DNA of 64,000 nucleotides, taken from the NCBI RefSeq assembly GCF_000004195.4, contig NC_030680.2, forward strand, positions 142,229,545 through 142,293,544, read 5' to 3'. Below, in pieces: positions 1-12,827 of the stretch (positions are counted from its first letter, which is position 1; the number at the start of each line of letters is the position of its first letter). The translations under genes were made by a program, and so were the position numbers. The notes beneath the pieces are model-generated. The model was not told the origin of the DNA. It ran no database searches and saw only the letters and a program-made list of their open reading frames with translations. Origin of the DNA: Xenopus tropicalis. Its lineage: Eukaryota; Chordata; Amphibia; Anura; Pipidae.

Positions 1-715
1 GTCGCCGAAGGAAGAGAAGAAGAAAAAAAATAAAGAAACGTTGAAATAATGAATTTCCAAAGCGTCCGGTTTAAATGAAAATGGTAATGCTTGTTTTCTC
101 CAAGATGGCCTTCGCGACGCGGGGAGAGAAAAAAAAAAAAGATGAACTTGTTTGTAATTTAAACGACTCATTGGCACCTACCCGCCTGCAATTATCATTA
201 CCGGGAAAATCACGTTCTACAACCCGCGCTGGTCTATTACTCGCACAAGGAAAATATTTTGGCATGGTCGCCGCATCGGCTCAATTAAATTCTGCAGGAA
301 TATATATATTTTTACTCTTGTGCTGATTCGTGTAGAAATCCTAGAAAGCATTGTAAATTAACGTTTTATAGTAGATACTAATGTCTATAAAACAAAATTG
401 ATATACAAATGTAACCCTTTCTTGGCACACTCCCTCTGATTGGCCACGTTTACCTGTTGGCATACTGGCAAACCTGGGTGGAGATTTGGGAGAGACTGGG
501 AATCTGGGATTATACAGCCCAGTGCCTCTGCCTAGTGGGCACTGAGGGATACACCAAAGGGGGGTCCCACTGGGAAATAAGTATAGAAAATGTATGTAAA
601 AGTATGTATAGAGGAGCCTCAGCTCCTCTTCCTGCAGATACAAGTATCTTTGGGCTATCACAATCAATAGGGATTTTGTTAAAGATGTCTTTTGCACATT
701 ATGTTTTTCACTGTT
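1..715. other. No gene recognised; apparently unique DNA
   Basis: Contains short A-rich runs (129-140) and a small TA tract near 300. Overlapping frames of 110-136 codons at 341-789 on both strands have no family resemblance that I can see and run into the tandem repeat that follows. I see nothing that supports an exon. Confidence 0.5.
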
Positions 716-1640
716 TCCCCAATAACTCTGTAAACAGGGTAGTTTTTCCAAATGGAGATAATGAGCTCTGTATAAACAAACCCCTCTAATCCCTAAACTG
801 CAGTCTTTCTTAGGTTTTGAGACAAGAAGAAGGTCAATTGCAGAGGGCTTATCTGTAAAATTGTCATTTGTTTTGCTATCTACCCCTAGGGTTGCATACC
901 TCTACCCCTTACTTCATGCCCCATCACTCTGTAAACAGGGTATTTTTCCAAATGGAGATAATGAGCTCTGTATAAACAAACCCCTCTAATCTCAAAACTG
1001 CAGTCTTTGTTAGGTTTTGAGACAAGAAGAAGGTCAGTTTCAGAGGGCTTATCTGTAAAATTGTCATTTGTTTTGCTACCTACTCCTAGGGTTGCTTACC
1101 CCTACCCCTGGACTTCACCCCCCCATCACTCTGTAAACAGGGTATTTTTCAAAATGGAGATAATGAGCTCTGTATAAACAAACCCCTCTAATCTAAAAAC
1201 TGTAGTCTTTGTTAGGTTTTGAGACAAGAAGAAGGTCAATTGCAGAGGGCTTATCTGCGAAATTGTAATTTGTTTTGCTACCTACCCCTACTCCTGAACT
1301 TTGCCCCATCAGGGTAGTTTTTCCAAATAGGGATAATGAGTTCTGTATAAACAAACTCCTCTAATCCCAAAACTGCAGTCTTTGTTATGTTTTGAACCAA
1401 TAAAAAGTCAGCTGCAGAGGGTTTATATGTGGAATTTTAATTTGTTTTGCTACCTACCCCTACCCCTGAACTTCGCCCCATCACTCTGTAAACAGGGTAG
1501 TTTTTCCAAATGGAGATAATGAGATCTGGATAAACAAACCCCTCTAATCCCTAAACTGCAGTCTTTGTTATGTTTTGAGCCAATAAAAAGTCAGTTGCAG
1601 AGGGTTTATATGTGGAATTTTAATTTGTTTTGCTACCTGG
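716..1640. repeat. About 200-bp tandem repeat, five degenerate copies
   Basis: A unit containing CTGTAAACAGGG, then AATGGAGATAATGAG, then CTGTATAAACAAACCCCTCT recurs at about 726, 927, 1129, 1310 and 1484. Spacing is about 201, 202, 181 and 174 bp, the last copies being shorter. Copies differ by small substitutions and one internal deletion. Confidence 0.85.
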
Positions 1641-2744
1641 CCAGTATTTCACCAGTCTAGCTAGTACATCCAATGTAAATGTGTACTTTCCAGTGGTTCC
1701 TGTCCCTATTGCCTCCAATCGAACCCTCCTTGCTCTTCTTTAAACCCCCCCAACAGCTTTCTAAGCCTGTCTGCTCATCTTATCTCCACCTAATCCAGCT
1801 GGTCTACATCTCACACCTCCCCATTTAGCAACATAACCCCTCCTCTTTCATCATTGCCCAGACCCTTCTCTGCAAAGGCTGCTATTCCAATCGGAAAAAA
1901 GTGGCAACCCTACTGACCCCTCCGCAAACAGTGACTCGGCAGAACCAGGAAGTGAGACAGAAAGTTAGAAGATGAAAATGATTGACATTTCTCGTTTAGT
2001 GAATGAACTAATACCATAGATATTTATGAATTAAAAGAATAGGCAAAACGCGTGTTCAGCAAAAGAGATACCGTAGCATATCAGCGGTATTGCTAGCCTT
2101 CTTTAATAATAAGGGCCGGAAAACTAGAAGACGGAAATATATTTAATGTATGGTCAGATTGGCCGGATCTCGTTACAGGCTTCCCAGTTCATTTACAGTT
2201 GCACCGCAGCTTTGGGTCGACTCCTTTCTATGTCAAGAAACAGAAGAGAATGTTATAAGGCGAGAGCGGGAAGGGCCAATATACTTTGAGGGAATATTCT
2301 CTTTCATCTCTGCTCTGGCTGATTGCCTGCGGGAGTGCGATGGCGCTTTAAAATTGCTAAATTATGGGGAGGACTGTGCCGTGAAGAGACCAAAGTGCTC
2401 TGAACTCGGCGCTGGCATCCCGGCTTTCCTGATAGGGTTGTTGATATATATATATATATATAGGAATTTATTATCCAGAATAAAAAAAACTTTAAATTAA
2501 CGTTTAATCACACTGGGCAAATTTGCACCTGGGCAGTAACCCATAGCAACCTATCAATTATAAGCTGTTTCCAGCCAGCTGCAGGTAGAACAATGAAAAC
2601 ACACTCCTGATTGGCTGCCATAGGTTGCTGCCCAGTGTTTATAAATGACCCGCAATACGTTCTATGTAGGTTTCCCTGGGCAAGTACTTCTTTTAGAGAC
2701 ATGTAATAATTGTGTTTTTTTTGCACATAGATTTGAGCGGGGCA
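1641..2744. other. Mostly unique DNA with TA microsatellite
   Basis: A (TA)n run occupies about 2444-2461. The stretch 2500-2660 includes the CCATAGCAACC-type sequence also found near 42.5, 46.0 and 63.9 kb, so it is a dispersed repeat. A 116-codon frame at 2150-2500 has no recognisable similarity. No gene seen. Confidence 0.5.
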
Positions 2745-3290
2745 ATAGGATTGTTCTGCCCCCAATAAGGGGTAATTATATCTTAGTTGGGATCAAGTAC
2801 AGGTACTGTTTTATTATTACAGAGAAAAGGGAATCATTTAACCATGAAATAAACCCAATAGGGCTGTTCTGCCCCCAATAAGGGGTAATTATATCTTAGT
2901 TGGGATCAAGTACAGGTACTGTTTTATTATTACAGAGAAAAGGGAATCATTTAACCATTAAATAAACCCAATAGGGCTGTTCTGCCCCCAATAAGGGGTA
3001 ATTATATCTTAGTTGGGATCAAGTACAGGTACTGTTTTATTATTACAGAGAAAAGGGAATCATTTAACCATTAAATAAACCCAATAGGGCTGTTCTGCCC
3101 CAATAAGGGGTAATTATATCTTAGTTGGGATCAAGTACAGGTACTGTTTTATTATTACAGAGAAAAGGGAAATTATTTTTAAAAATGTGAATTATTTGAT
3201 TAAAATGGAGTCTACGGGAGATGACCTTTCTGTATTTTGGAACTTTCTGGATAATAGGTTTCCAGATAAGGGGTCCGATATCTGTATTGG
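2745..3290 (+). repeat. ACAGGTATGGGA-family MITE with internal 113-bp array (about 4 copies)
   Basis: Nearly four copies of a 113-bp unit (containing GGGGTAATTATATCTTAG and GGGATCAAGTACAGG) run to about 3170. They are followed by the right-hand end of the element (TTTCCAGATAAGGGGTCC). The left terminus seen in the 38.0-kb copy is missing here. Family not named; I remember it as very common in Xenopus. Confidence 0.8.
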
Positions 3291-4586
3291 TAGATGGTAC
3301 CCGGAAGGTAGTGAGAAGTGCTAGAAGGTGGGGGGCACAGGCTTAACCCTATCAGTGGCTCCACTGCAAAATTATTTTTGAGTTAGATCAGTTAGATGTC
3401 TTTGTTCCACCTGGCTATGCTGCCATTATAGTTCTACCCCTGCCCCCCTGTACTAGGGAGTAGGGACCATGGATGCTTTCAGGGACCAAGGAGCTTTCAG
3501 CCTTACCCTTTATTTTTGCAGCGAATATAGTACAATCACCTCATAAATATATGTGTGTGTGTGAGTACCCTGCCATGGTTCATTCAGTGTGTATATATAA
3601 CAGTATAGCTTCAAAGAGCATCGCGTGGTGGTAGAAAGAATTCCTTTCTTTGCTCCGTCCCCTGTGCGTTGGCCTGGAAATTACTAAGCGCGAAAGAAGG
3701 AGCTGCCAAATCCGGCCTTCCTGTAGCCTCTGGGAGTTAAATGAATATTTGCTTTTGCCTTATGCTTTACATTTGGTTCTGACATTCTCCCACCGACTGA
3801 TTAAATCCAGTGGCACCGCCGTAGAATCCACACGTAAAGCTCTCTCCGTGGAGGCACCGGATGAAATATAAGAGATGATTTTATCGAAAGAATCAATAGG
3901 CTTTTCCACAAGGGGCGAGAATCACACAGGATTTTAGCATTGCCAGAATCTGGAAAGTGGTTTTTTTATAAATAATAAATAATAAGAATGCCCAGAAGGG
4001 GCAAAAAGCAGATAAAAGCATTGTTGTCAGACCGTGCAGAAACCCTTTCTTCATTAGATTCACTGATATTGGGTAGAACGCAGCCCTTTGATAGTCAAAG
4101 CCTCGGCTTATACAAATGGCCGGCACCAAATCAGTTAACATATTGTGCCACATATGAAAGGGTGCGATGAAAGGTTTATCTCATTGAGGGGTAGGGTGAA
4201 GAATTCCATAAGCTTTTTGGGATGAAAACCTTCTGATGATCAGAGGTGGAGCACAGAGATGGAACCATTGTGGATTTATTGCTAAAGAGCAGGGCCGGAT
4301 GTGTCCGGGAAGCAGTTGAGAAGATGCCACGGGGCAATGCCAGGCATATTTACAGCACTGCTGTGCAGAATACAAATATACACAAATACCTGTGACTGTT
4401 GAGAAAATAAAGCTGAAGATGAAGGGACGTGTCCTTGAAATGCCACGTTTTTTTAATAAACAGGCAGGGTTAATGCCGCAGCCCTACGGTGCATGTTTAT
4501 TTCCAAATTGGGAAAACCAGTTTTGAGCTGGACAGCCCTTCCCAAAACCAGCCTGTCCGGGTCAAAACTGAACAGGTGGCAACCCT
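3291..4586. other. No gene recognised
   Basis: Short GT-rich run near 3550. Frames of 60-86 codons here have no recognised similarity. 4488-4586 resembles the dispersed GGTGGCAACCCT-type repeat also seen near 1.9, 22.0 and 22.5 kb. Otherwise unique. Confidence 0.4.
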
Positions 4587-4800
4587 AAGGGGCCCATTTA
4601 TCAATGTACGATTGAGTCCGAATGCTAAAAATTTGTGTTTTTTCTAAGCTTTAGAACTGTGCATATTTTCTGTGATTTTTTCATTAATTTGCTCAACTTT
4701 TTAGTACTTTGCGACAATTTGTGCAACAAAATCGTATTTGCCACAACGAGTATGAAGTTTCGGAATTCATTCATTCACTCCGTTTAATAATAAGATTAAG
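4587..4800 (+). repeat. Diverged GGGGCC-ended MITE fragment
   Basis: Begins AAGGGGCCCATTTATCAATG and carries the TTTAGTACTTTGCGAC and CAACGAGTATGAAGTTTCGG motifs that recur in the elements at 25.9 and 34.3 kb. The right end is not clear. Confidence 0.5.
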
Positions 4801-4803
4801 ACT

Positions 4804-4804
<1 letters not shown>

Positions 4805-4836
<32 letters not shown>
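4805..4836. repeat. (TA)n microsatellite
   Basis: About 16 TA dinucleotides followed by a short CA run. Confidence 0.95.
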
Positions 4837-4842
<6 letters not shown>

Positions 4843-5522
4843 TGTGTAACCTCTATTTAGACTCAATAACTGCCTGTCCAGACTAGTACCAGTAGAACAT
4901 GGGTTACACTGGACTCTCTCACCCAGAAATGGACTTCATTTTGTATAAGAGGAAGGGGAGGGTGCTGTGCGACTACACCTCTCTTGTTGTTATATAGAAA
5001 AAAAAGACAGAGGGCGCCACTCCCCTGAGGACAGACTTGGCAGGAATCTCTCTTCACCTCTGTGACAGCCCGTAGTGGCCTGGATCCCCTCAGGGAATTC
5101 TCTATCCTGATTCCCTATCCACTTGGATCCCTACACTACAGGCAATGTGGCCTGGGAGAAATACCTCCAATCTGCCTCTCCTATGTTGGAGCTCAGAACT
5201 GCTCTTTCTAGCCCAACACCTGCCACTATCTAATGCCTCATTCCCGGGGTCCTGTTCCCGGCCTTCACTAAGGGCCTACCTACTTTAAAAGGCCCAAAGC
5301 CCAGCCTCCCAGAAGACTTCCACCCAGTTCCTAAGGTGGAAGCCAAACAGGAAGTGCCATCTTTTTCCCAGCACTATATCAAAGTGAGGCAGGAAGTGGT
5401 CACCCTACCTGCTAGCCAATAGCATCAATATGTAAATAAACTTACTTAGATACATTTCCTTCCCCTCAGCAATTAAGGTAACAGAACCTGTAAGGATTTA
5501 AAGCCATAGGGGCTATTAACCC
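4837..5522. other. No gene; possible old LTR-like segment
   Basis: The stretch 5061-5467 starts TGTGACAGCCC and reads like the CT-rich LTR of an old gypsy-type element, but I found no second LTR or target duplication. Treat as unproven. Confidence 0.25.
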
Positions 5523-5523
5523 T

Positions 5524-5547
5524 ATATATATATATATATATATATAT
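5524..5547. repeat. (TA)n microsatellite
   Basis: About twelve TA dinucleotides. Confidence 0.95.
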
Positions 5548-5754
5548 TGGTGACTACTCATTCTATATGTACCATTACCTTGGCTTTGTCTGGGAATTAT
5601 ACATTTGTGGCTACTTATTCCACATATTCCACTTGCCCTATGTACATCTTGGGTCAGCTGTTTTGCATCTACCTCTTTTCTGACTTTTCTGACTTTTTCT
5701 GACTTTTCCAACACAGTGTACATTGGTTCTACTCATTCTGTAATCTATGGTCAC

Positions 5755-6198
5755 TTATGCTCTATGTGCCACTCACCTTGCCCTCTATCTGGGCCGGGTA
5801 CATCTATGGTTACTTATGCTCTATGTGCCACTCACCTTGCCCTCTATCTGGGCCGGGTACATCTATGGTTACTTATGCTCTATGTGCCACTCACCTTGCC
5901 CTCTATCTGGGCCGGGTACATCTATGGTCACTGATGCTCTATGTGCCACTCACCATGCCCTCTATCTGGGCCGGGTACTTCTATGGTTACTTATGCTCTA
6001 TGTGCCACTCACCTTGCCCTCTATCTGGGCCGGGTACATCTATGGTTACTTATGCTCTATGTGCCACTCACCTTGCCCTCTATCTGGGCCGGGTACATCT
6101 ATGGTCACTGATGCTCTATGTGCCACTCACCATGCCCTCTATCTGGGCCGGGTACATCTATGGTCACTTATGCTCTATGTGCCACTCACCTTGCCCTC
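5755..6198. repeat. 59-bp minisatellite, about 7.6 copies
   Basis: Unit beginning TCTATGTGCCACTCACCTTG recurs every 59 bp from 5761 to 6174. Variants (ACTTATG/ACTGATG, CCTTGC/CCATGC) alternate in a way that suggests duplication of multi-unit blocks. Because 59 is not divisible by 3 the long frames here cycle through all three phases and are not genes. Confidence 0.95.
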
Positions 6199-6806
6199 GT
6201 CGGGCAGTTTATTTTTTAATTAATATATTCTATAGTTTCAGCCACAAAGCATGACAGAGGTGCTGCAATGTGCAAAGTGGGGAGACTGTAGGCACAAACA
6301 GAACAGATTGTTTACTGATGATAGTGACTATTTTAGCAAACATTTTACATTATGTTTTTGCTGTTGTGCCACAATACGACAGCACCAAATTGAGGCATAG
6401 CTTCGCAGGGTTGAATGGCATCAGTTTGGTGCCCACATTATCTGCCTGCGGCTCTTAATAAATTACCTACTTAGCGGGTCATTTAGAGATCTCTACTGAG
6501 TTCTGAGCTCTAAGCAACATTCAGCTGCTAAATGGACCTGAAAATTGCCCGCTAATGATCATTTGCAAATATTGATAACCTTGTCGGGCTGAAGGTTTCT
6601 CATTCCCCATATGCAACGCATCAGTTGTGAGAATCCAATCAGTCGTGGCATCAATACAATATTCTGCATATTTCAGTATCTGTAACGGGCCTGTATGTAG
6701 GGATTGTAGGGGGACTGGGTCAGAGCAGACTTTTTTTTGCCCGTTATTAACGTTATGTAACATTGGAGTTTCAACCTTCAGCCATTGTTGTACTACAACT
6801 TCCAGA
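6199..6806. other. No gene recognised
   Basis: Unique-looking DNA between two minisatellites. Short frames on both strands lack any recognised domain. Confidence 0.4.
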
Positions 6807-8512
6807 ACAGAGAGAGCCCCCTTCCCAGAGGCTATTATCCCCCCACTGCTACTATAGGCACCATCTCTCCCTACTATACCTGCTATCCCACAGCCCCAGT
6901 CCCTTCCCAGAGGCTATTATCCCACTGCTACTATAGGCACCATCTCTCCCTACTATACCTGCTATCCCACAGCCCCAGTCCCTTCCCAGAGGCTATTATC
7001 CCCCCACTGCTACTATAGGCACCATCTCTCCCTACTATACCTGCTATCCCACAGCCACAGTCCCTTCCCAGAGGCTATTATCCCCCCACTGCTACTATAG
7101 GCACCATCTCTCCCTACTATACCTGCTATCCCACAGCCCCAGTCCCTTCCCAGAGGCTATTATCCCACTGCTACTATAGGCACCATCTCTCCCTACTATA
7201 CCTGCTATCCCACAGCCCCAGTCCCTTCCCAGAGGCTATTATCCCCCCACTGCTACTATAGGCACCATCTCTCCCTACTATACCTGCTATCCCACAGCCA
7301 CAGTCCCTTCCCAGAGGCTATTATCCCCCCACTGCTACTATAGGCACCATCTCTCCCTACTATACCTGCTATCCCACAGCCCCAGTCCCTTCCCAGAGGC
7401 TATTATCCCCCCACTGCTACTATAGGCACCATCTCTCCCTACTATACCTGCTATCCCACAGCCCCAGTCCCTTCCCAGAGGCTATTATCCCACTGCTACT
7501 ATAGGCACCATCTCTCCCTACTATACCTGCTATCCCACAGCCCCAGTCCCTTCCCAAAGGCTATTATCCCCCCACTGCTACTATAGGCACCATCTCTCCC
7601 TACTATACCTGCTATCCCACAGCCCCAGTCCCTTCCCAGAGGCTATTATCCCCCACTGCTACTATAGGCACCATCTCTCCCTACTATACCTGCTATCCTA
7701 CAGCTCCAGTCCCTTCCCAGAGGCTATTATCCCACTGCTACTATAGGTACCATCTCTCCCTACTATCCCACAGCCCCAGTCCCTTCCCAGAGGCTATTAT
7801 CCCACTGCTACTATAGGTACCATCTCTCCCTACTATACCTGCTATCCCACAGCCCCAGTCCCTTCCCAGAGGCTATTATCCCACTGCTACTATAGGCACC
7901 ATCTCTCCCTACTATACCTGCTATCCCACAGCCCCAATCCCTTCCCAGAGGCTATTATCCCCCCACTGCTACTATAGGCACCATCTCTCCCTACTATACC
8001 TGCTATCCCACAGCCCCAGTCCCTTCCCAGAGGCTATTATCCCCCCACTGCTACTATAGGCACCATCTCTCCCTACTATACCTGCTATCCCACAGCCCCA
8101 GTCCCTTCCCAGAGGCTATTATCCCCCCACTGCTACTATAGGCACCATCTCTCCCTACTATACCTGCTATCCCACAGCCCCAGCCCCTTCCCAGAGGCTA
8201 TTATCCCCCCACTGCTACTATAGGCACCATCTCTCCCTACTATACCTGCTATCCCACAGCCCCAGTCCCTTCCCAGAGGCTATTATCCCCCCACTGCTAC
8301 TATAGGCACCATCTCTCCCTACTATACCTGCTATCCCACAGCCCCAGTCCCTTCCCAGAGGCTATTATCCCCCCACTGCTACTATAGGCACCATCTCTCC
8401 CTACTATACCTGCTATCCCACAGCCCCAGTCCCTTCCCAGAGGCTATTATCCCCCCACTGCTACTATAGGCACCATCTCTCCCTACTATACCTGCTATCC
8501 CACAGCCACAGA
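6807..8512. repeat. 78-82-bp minisatellite, about 21 copies
   Basis: Unit of about 82 bp containing CAGAGGCTATTATCCCCCCA, CTACTATAGGCACCATCTCT and CCTGCTATCCCACAGCC. A second length class of 78 bp lacks four C residues (TATCCCACTG). One copy near 7750 lacks the TACCTGC segment. The array is otherwise highly uniform, so it expanded or homogenised recently. Confidence 0.95.
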
Positions 8513-9985
8513 TCCATAGCATAGTGGCATGGTGTCTTTTGATTGAAGGTGATTTAGCTACGGACACTAATTCCAACTGGGAACCAGCACTTGAAGCATA
8601 GGAGTTGCTGCAGCTAGTGTTGGGCTAAACATTATTTTTGCCAGAAAGGTTAAGCTTTTAACTGTATTCTAGGTCTGATAATCTCTTTTGCTCTAGAACA
8701 GAGGTTTTGTTACTTCTTGTGTTCCATCCACCATTTCTGATCTTCCGTTTGCTCAGGCACGCTTTTGCATTCTTAGGCCAGGCTCTGTTTTAGCAGAACA
8801 AATTTGGAGATATTTAAAAGATAACTGCGATAGACTAAACAGCAAATGAGAGACCAGATACATACTGAGTTTTCTACCCAAAATGCTCAGAGAAGTCTCT
8901 CTTTATATATAATATATAGCATTACTCCTGAGCCTCCTCCTATTGTGAACAAGAGTCATAGATAGTGACTATATGATTTGTACTGAAGGACTGACATTTC
9001 TTAAACCTCAAAAGCCATCAATTTGTCTCCATTATCTCTTGGGAACATATATGTATGTTATATCCATTCATACTCACCCTTGATCCTTGAAAGTTAACTT
9101 CCCCTTAACTCTGCAAAACGTTGTGCATCTGTGTATATACCCTTGTGATTAACCCATTGTGCAAAGGAAGGCCAAACCACTCAGGTCTTCTTGACTTCAA
9201 CATAGATATAGATTGCTCCACATCTGTCTAATGATGAACTCATTTTGCAGAGACCTTTTGTTCAAAGCTATGTTTCCCAGCATAATGCCTTCGGAATAGC
9301 CAGGAGCTACGGCACAGTCGTGCATTAATCCTATAGCAAAATGAATTATACCCCTCCAGATCAACGACGGAGCATTAAGCATTAATCAACTTGGGTCTCA
9401 GTAGACATCACAAATGATGTGGGAAAGATTGGCCGACTCAGGAGCCTTTACAATGGGCTTTACAATACGGTGGATAGTCCGAGCCTTATTACTAATGATT
9501 TCCCTGTCCCACACTTGGTTAAACCTCGCTTGCCCCTCTCTCGCACTAGACAGATACCGCGGCTCAGAGACCGGGCTGAATTTAGTCGAGACGAAATTAG
9601 AAGTGACAAGAGCTTTGAAATAGTATTAATTTCTGTATCTGGATCCCGAGAAGCCATTTGCTCTTTGCAGATGAAAAATAAAAAGGTTTATGTGGCAAAA
9701 TAATATGATGTTCTCCTCTCGGAGAAAGTCTCGGGCACAATCAACTTCTCTGACAGATTATCATTTCCACTGCATTGTACATCTCCTGTAAGATTACTTT
9801 ATGTTAACAGTGTATCATTGCCCGGACAGGCACCCTGATATGGAAAAGTTATGGAAACTGGCTAAAGAGCCACTATATCCTCATATATTCCTGCAGGATT
9901 GGCCTCAGTACAGGGAAATCCATCTGTAAAGGCTAGAAGCTGTTCCTGCTGCATTGTGCTTAATACAGGGGGATATATATGTACA
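8513..9985. other. No gene recognised; unique-looking DNA
   Basis: I find no exon or repeat that I can name in this 1.5 kb. The frame at 9414-9703 (69 and 94 codons in two phases) has no family resemblance. Confidence 0.4.
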
Positions 9986-10905
9986 GGGCCGCCATCAGAA
10001 ATCACGGGGCCCCTCACAACATAATTTTCTGGGTCACCTCCTCCCACACCCTGCCCCCCAATGGCCCTGCCCCCAGTGACCCCTCCCATCAGTACAAAGG
10101 ACACACAGACATTGGTAGCCAGGGCCCCCTAAAACATCAGTAGCCAGGGCCCCCCCCCTAAAACATTGATAGCCCGGGGTTATGTTTTGCATTGGTGCCA
10201 GCCAAAGGCCCCCTAAAACATTGCTGGTCCTTCCCTAGTGTCCTCATACTATGGGCCACTCCCTGCTGCTTCCTGCTCCCCAAATGCTTCCTCCTGTTCT
10301 CCCCCAGCATCCTCCATCCCCCCCAGTATCCTTCAGCTCCCCCCAGCATCCTCCAGCTCCCCCCAGCATCCTCCAGATCCCCCCCAGCATCCTTCAGCTC
10401 CCCCCAGCATCCTCCAGCTCCCCCCCAGCATCCTTCAGCTCCCCCAGCATCCTTCAGCTCCCCCTCAGCATCCTCCCCAACATCCTCCAGCTCCCCCCCG
10501 CATCCTCCAGCTCTCCCCAGCATCCTCCAGTTCCCCCCCTCAGAATCTCACCCAGCATCCCCCAGCTCCACTCCACAGCATCCTTCAGCTCCCCCCCAGT
10601 GTCCTCCAGCTCCCCCCAGCATCCTTCAGCTCCCCCCAGCATCCTCACCAACATCCTCCAGCTCCCCCCAGCGCCCCCCCCCAATGACCTACAGCTATCA
10701 GCGACCGCCTGCTTCCTTCGTCCTTCGGCTGTGTCTGTCCCCCGGCTCCCCGCTGCATCCACACACTTTTATATGGTTGCACCCCATGCGTACTGACGTC
10801 ACGTGCACGAACAGGACACAACCAATCAAGGCCCGAGCTAAAAAACTGCTTCACAGAACTGCACAGAAAACAAGGGACCACCTGACCGGTATTTTATGAG
10901 GTTTG
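9986..10905 (-). repeat. CAGGGCCGCC-ended repeat with CT-rich array and promoter-like block
   Basis: Starts CAGGGCCGCCATCAG, a hAT-type terminus. It then has three copies of a roughly 40-bp unit (CAGGGCCCCCTAAAACAT) and a degenerate roughly 20-bp array (CAGCTCCCCCCAGCATCCTC, about 10290-10680). A block at 10766-10826 is related to the 45.2-kb element in the opposite orientation. The far end is uncertain. Long frames (up to 235 codons, Pro/Ser-rich) are array artefacts. Confidence 0.6.
10766..10826 (-). promoter_or_regulatory. CCAAT-CRE-TATA promoter-like block in a repeat
   Basis: On the - strand: ATTGGT (10826-10821), 19 nt, TGACGTCA (10801-10794), 20 nt, TATAAAAG (10773-10766). The same three boxes with the same spacings occur at 45290-45350 on the + strand. 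The boxes are seen directly; activity is inferred. Confidence 0.55.
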
Positions 10906-11264
10906 AAGCCATTGTTATTAGTAGAAAAAAATGCTAAAAATATAGAAAGGTCAGTATTTTTTTTCCAGAAAAGGTGGCAACTTTACTTGTGGAAAAGAAT
11001 ATATTTACCCAAAGCAATACAAATGGTGCTCCACCAAGAATGTGGGAAGGTTGTGAAATGCCTTGCCGGGTGATATTGAGAGGGCAGATAACCATTTAAA
11101 TGATTAGACGTCCTCTGATGAGCGCCCCAAAGGCATGAAGGGAGGTGGAGCCTGGGGACTATGTGGTACTGGAATGTACCTACTTTAGGGGCCTGCTCGG
11201 CTCTTATTGGCTTTGTAGACCATGGAGGAAGCTTAGTTCAGGTAAACAAATGGTCCAATAGGGG

Positions 11265-11600
11265 TTTAAGAGTCTCATACACAGGTCGGTTCTGGCAGCA
11301 AAACAGCAAAGTTGAAAACGGGCCAATTGATCAGGAACCAGAAGAACAGTCAGAATAAACAATTTAGAGCGCACCTAGGAACCCAGGAAGAACTTCATAT
11401 ATTTGGGCATTGAGCCTGGATCTCTGGCATCTATTCAGTCTGAATATTTGCACCAGATGCAACATAATGATGTCACACGCTTACGTGCTGATGTCACTGT
11501 GCAACGACACGTCCCATGTGATGGCCATAGGTGCCACCATTTTGGACATGGTGCTGGAGGAGAGAGGAACAGTCCTTACACCTGTATGTCTTACACCTGC
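11265..11600 (-). repeat. Decayed LTR related to the young chromovirus
   Basis: Segments AATAAACA, GAACCCAGGA, GGGCATTGAGCCTGG, GATGTCAC and GCCACCATTTTGGA occur in the same order as their counterparts in the 437-bp LTRs at 15.4 and 20.2 kb, with many substitutions. The CRE has decayed to TGATGTCA. Probably a solo LTR or fragment of an older relative. Limits approximate. Confidence 0.55.
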
Positions 11601-12827
11601 GCAGTCCAAAAGCCAGCTAGGGGTAACGTAGAGGAAAACTACCTATTAGCTCTCCTAGATACACTTGAAAACCAAGAATAAAGGGTAAATTAGAGTCAAC
11701 AAGTGAATGGTGCATTAAAAGATGAGGAAATGAAGATTAGCCATAGATTCTCTTCACATCCCACTGTTAGGCACAAGAGCTTGCACTTGTAGGGTGCTAT
11801 TGGCTATTGCTATTGAAATATCCATTTCTTGGCTTATATTTTGCATGTTCCTCCCTACCTCCCCATTCATAAATGACATATAATATGTTTATTCATATGA
11901 TAGTATCACTTTAAAACAAATGTGATATAATGAATTATTTCCTACATAAAATATGAAACTATATTGATTCTATTACTGTCCAAAGTACTTTCCAAGATAT
12001 TGTTGTCCAGCCTGACTGGCTATACCTTACATTCTATAGTGCAGGTTGCTATATAAAATGGCTGGTCACATCTGAGCTAGAGTAAACAGTATAGCCACTT
12101 GTTTTTATGATTCAGTTTGATTTCCTTAAATCCACTTTTTGTTCAAGAAAGAAACAATATCTGACAACTGTTGCCTCCCTGGCTTGTAGTAGCCTGCAGT
12201 CAGAGCAGCGTGAGTCCCGCTCATGAGTTATGGGTGTCCGGCAGCTACTTATCCCTGTCCATTTAGACACACGATCAATGGGAAGAATTTGCCCCAGAGC
12301 AGATGAAACAACGCATGCATGTGTCTTAATAATTCCATGTCTGTTCATATTAAGCTTCTGTAAGAAGGTATTTAAATAGAGATATATATCATAGATAAGC
12401 AAGAACTTCTGGTCCAGCTTGGGGAACTAGTGTGCCAGGTGATTGGCCGATGCATGCACTGGCACCCAATCACTCCAGCATGCTGCTTTTATCCTAGGCA
12501 CACTGGTACCTGTTTCCACCTCTGCACCCCGCCAGATGTCTGGGTGAACCCACCACATGACTTCCAGCATGTTCCAATGCACCATTGACTACAACGGACC
12601 TATTCCTTATAGTCCAGCCCAAGATGGTGTCTCTTTTGTCCCACTCTGTCTAAGTTCTGTTTCTCCTCTTGCTTGGTCTCTGGACTTTGGATTTTGACCC
12701 TTTGACTCTTTGCCTGTCTCATGGATTCTTATGGACACTCTTGGTTCTCAATAAGTTATTTCTTTGATGGGCCTGTTCTATGGATTCCACCACTCTTGCG
12801 TCTCATCAAGTTATTTCTTTGATGGGC
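11601..12827. other. No gene recognised
   Basis: The stretch 12410-12790 is CT-rich and has a short internal duplication (AAGTTATTTCTTTGATGGGC twice, about 60 bp apart), perhaps an old LTR fragment. Remainder looks unique. Confidence 0.35.

Noticed and set aside
457..789. 110-codon + strand frame that might be an exon
   Set aside because: No splice signals in phase, overlaps a tandem repeat and the opposite strand is open as well.
5061..5467. Possible solo LTR
   Set aside because: Starts TG and looks LTR-like, but no clear CA end, target duplication or partner LTR.
5605..6254. Overlapping frames of 109-165 codons rich in Cys, His and Tyr
   Set aside because: The 59-bp minisatellite read in successive phases.
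10192..10899. Pro/Ser-rich frames of up to 235 codons
   Set aside because: Low-complexity CT-rich array open in three frames; not a mucin or collagen-like gene.
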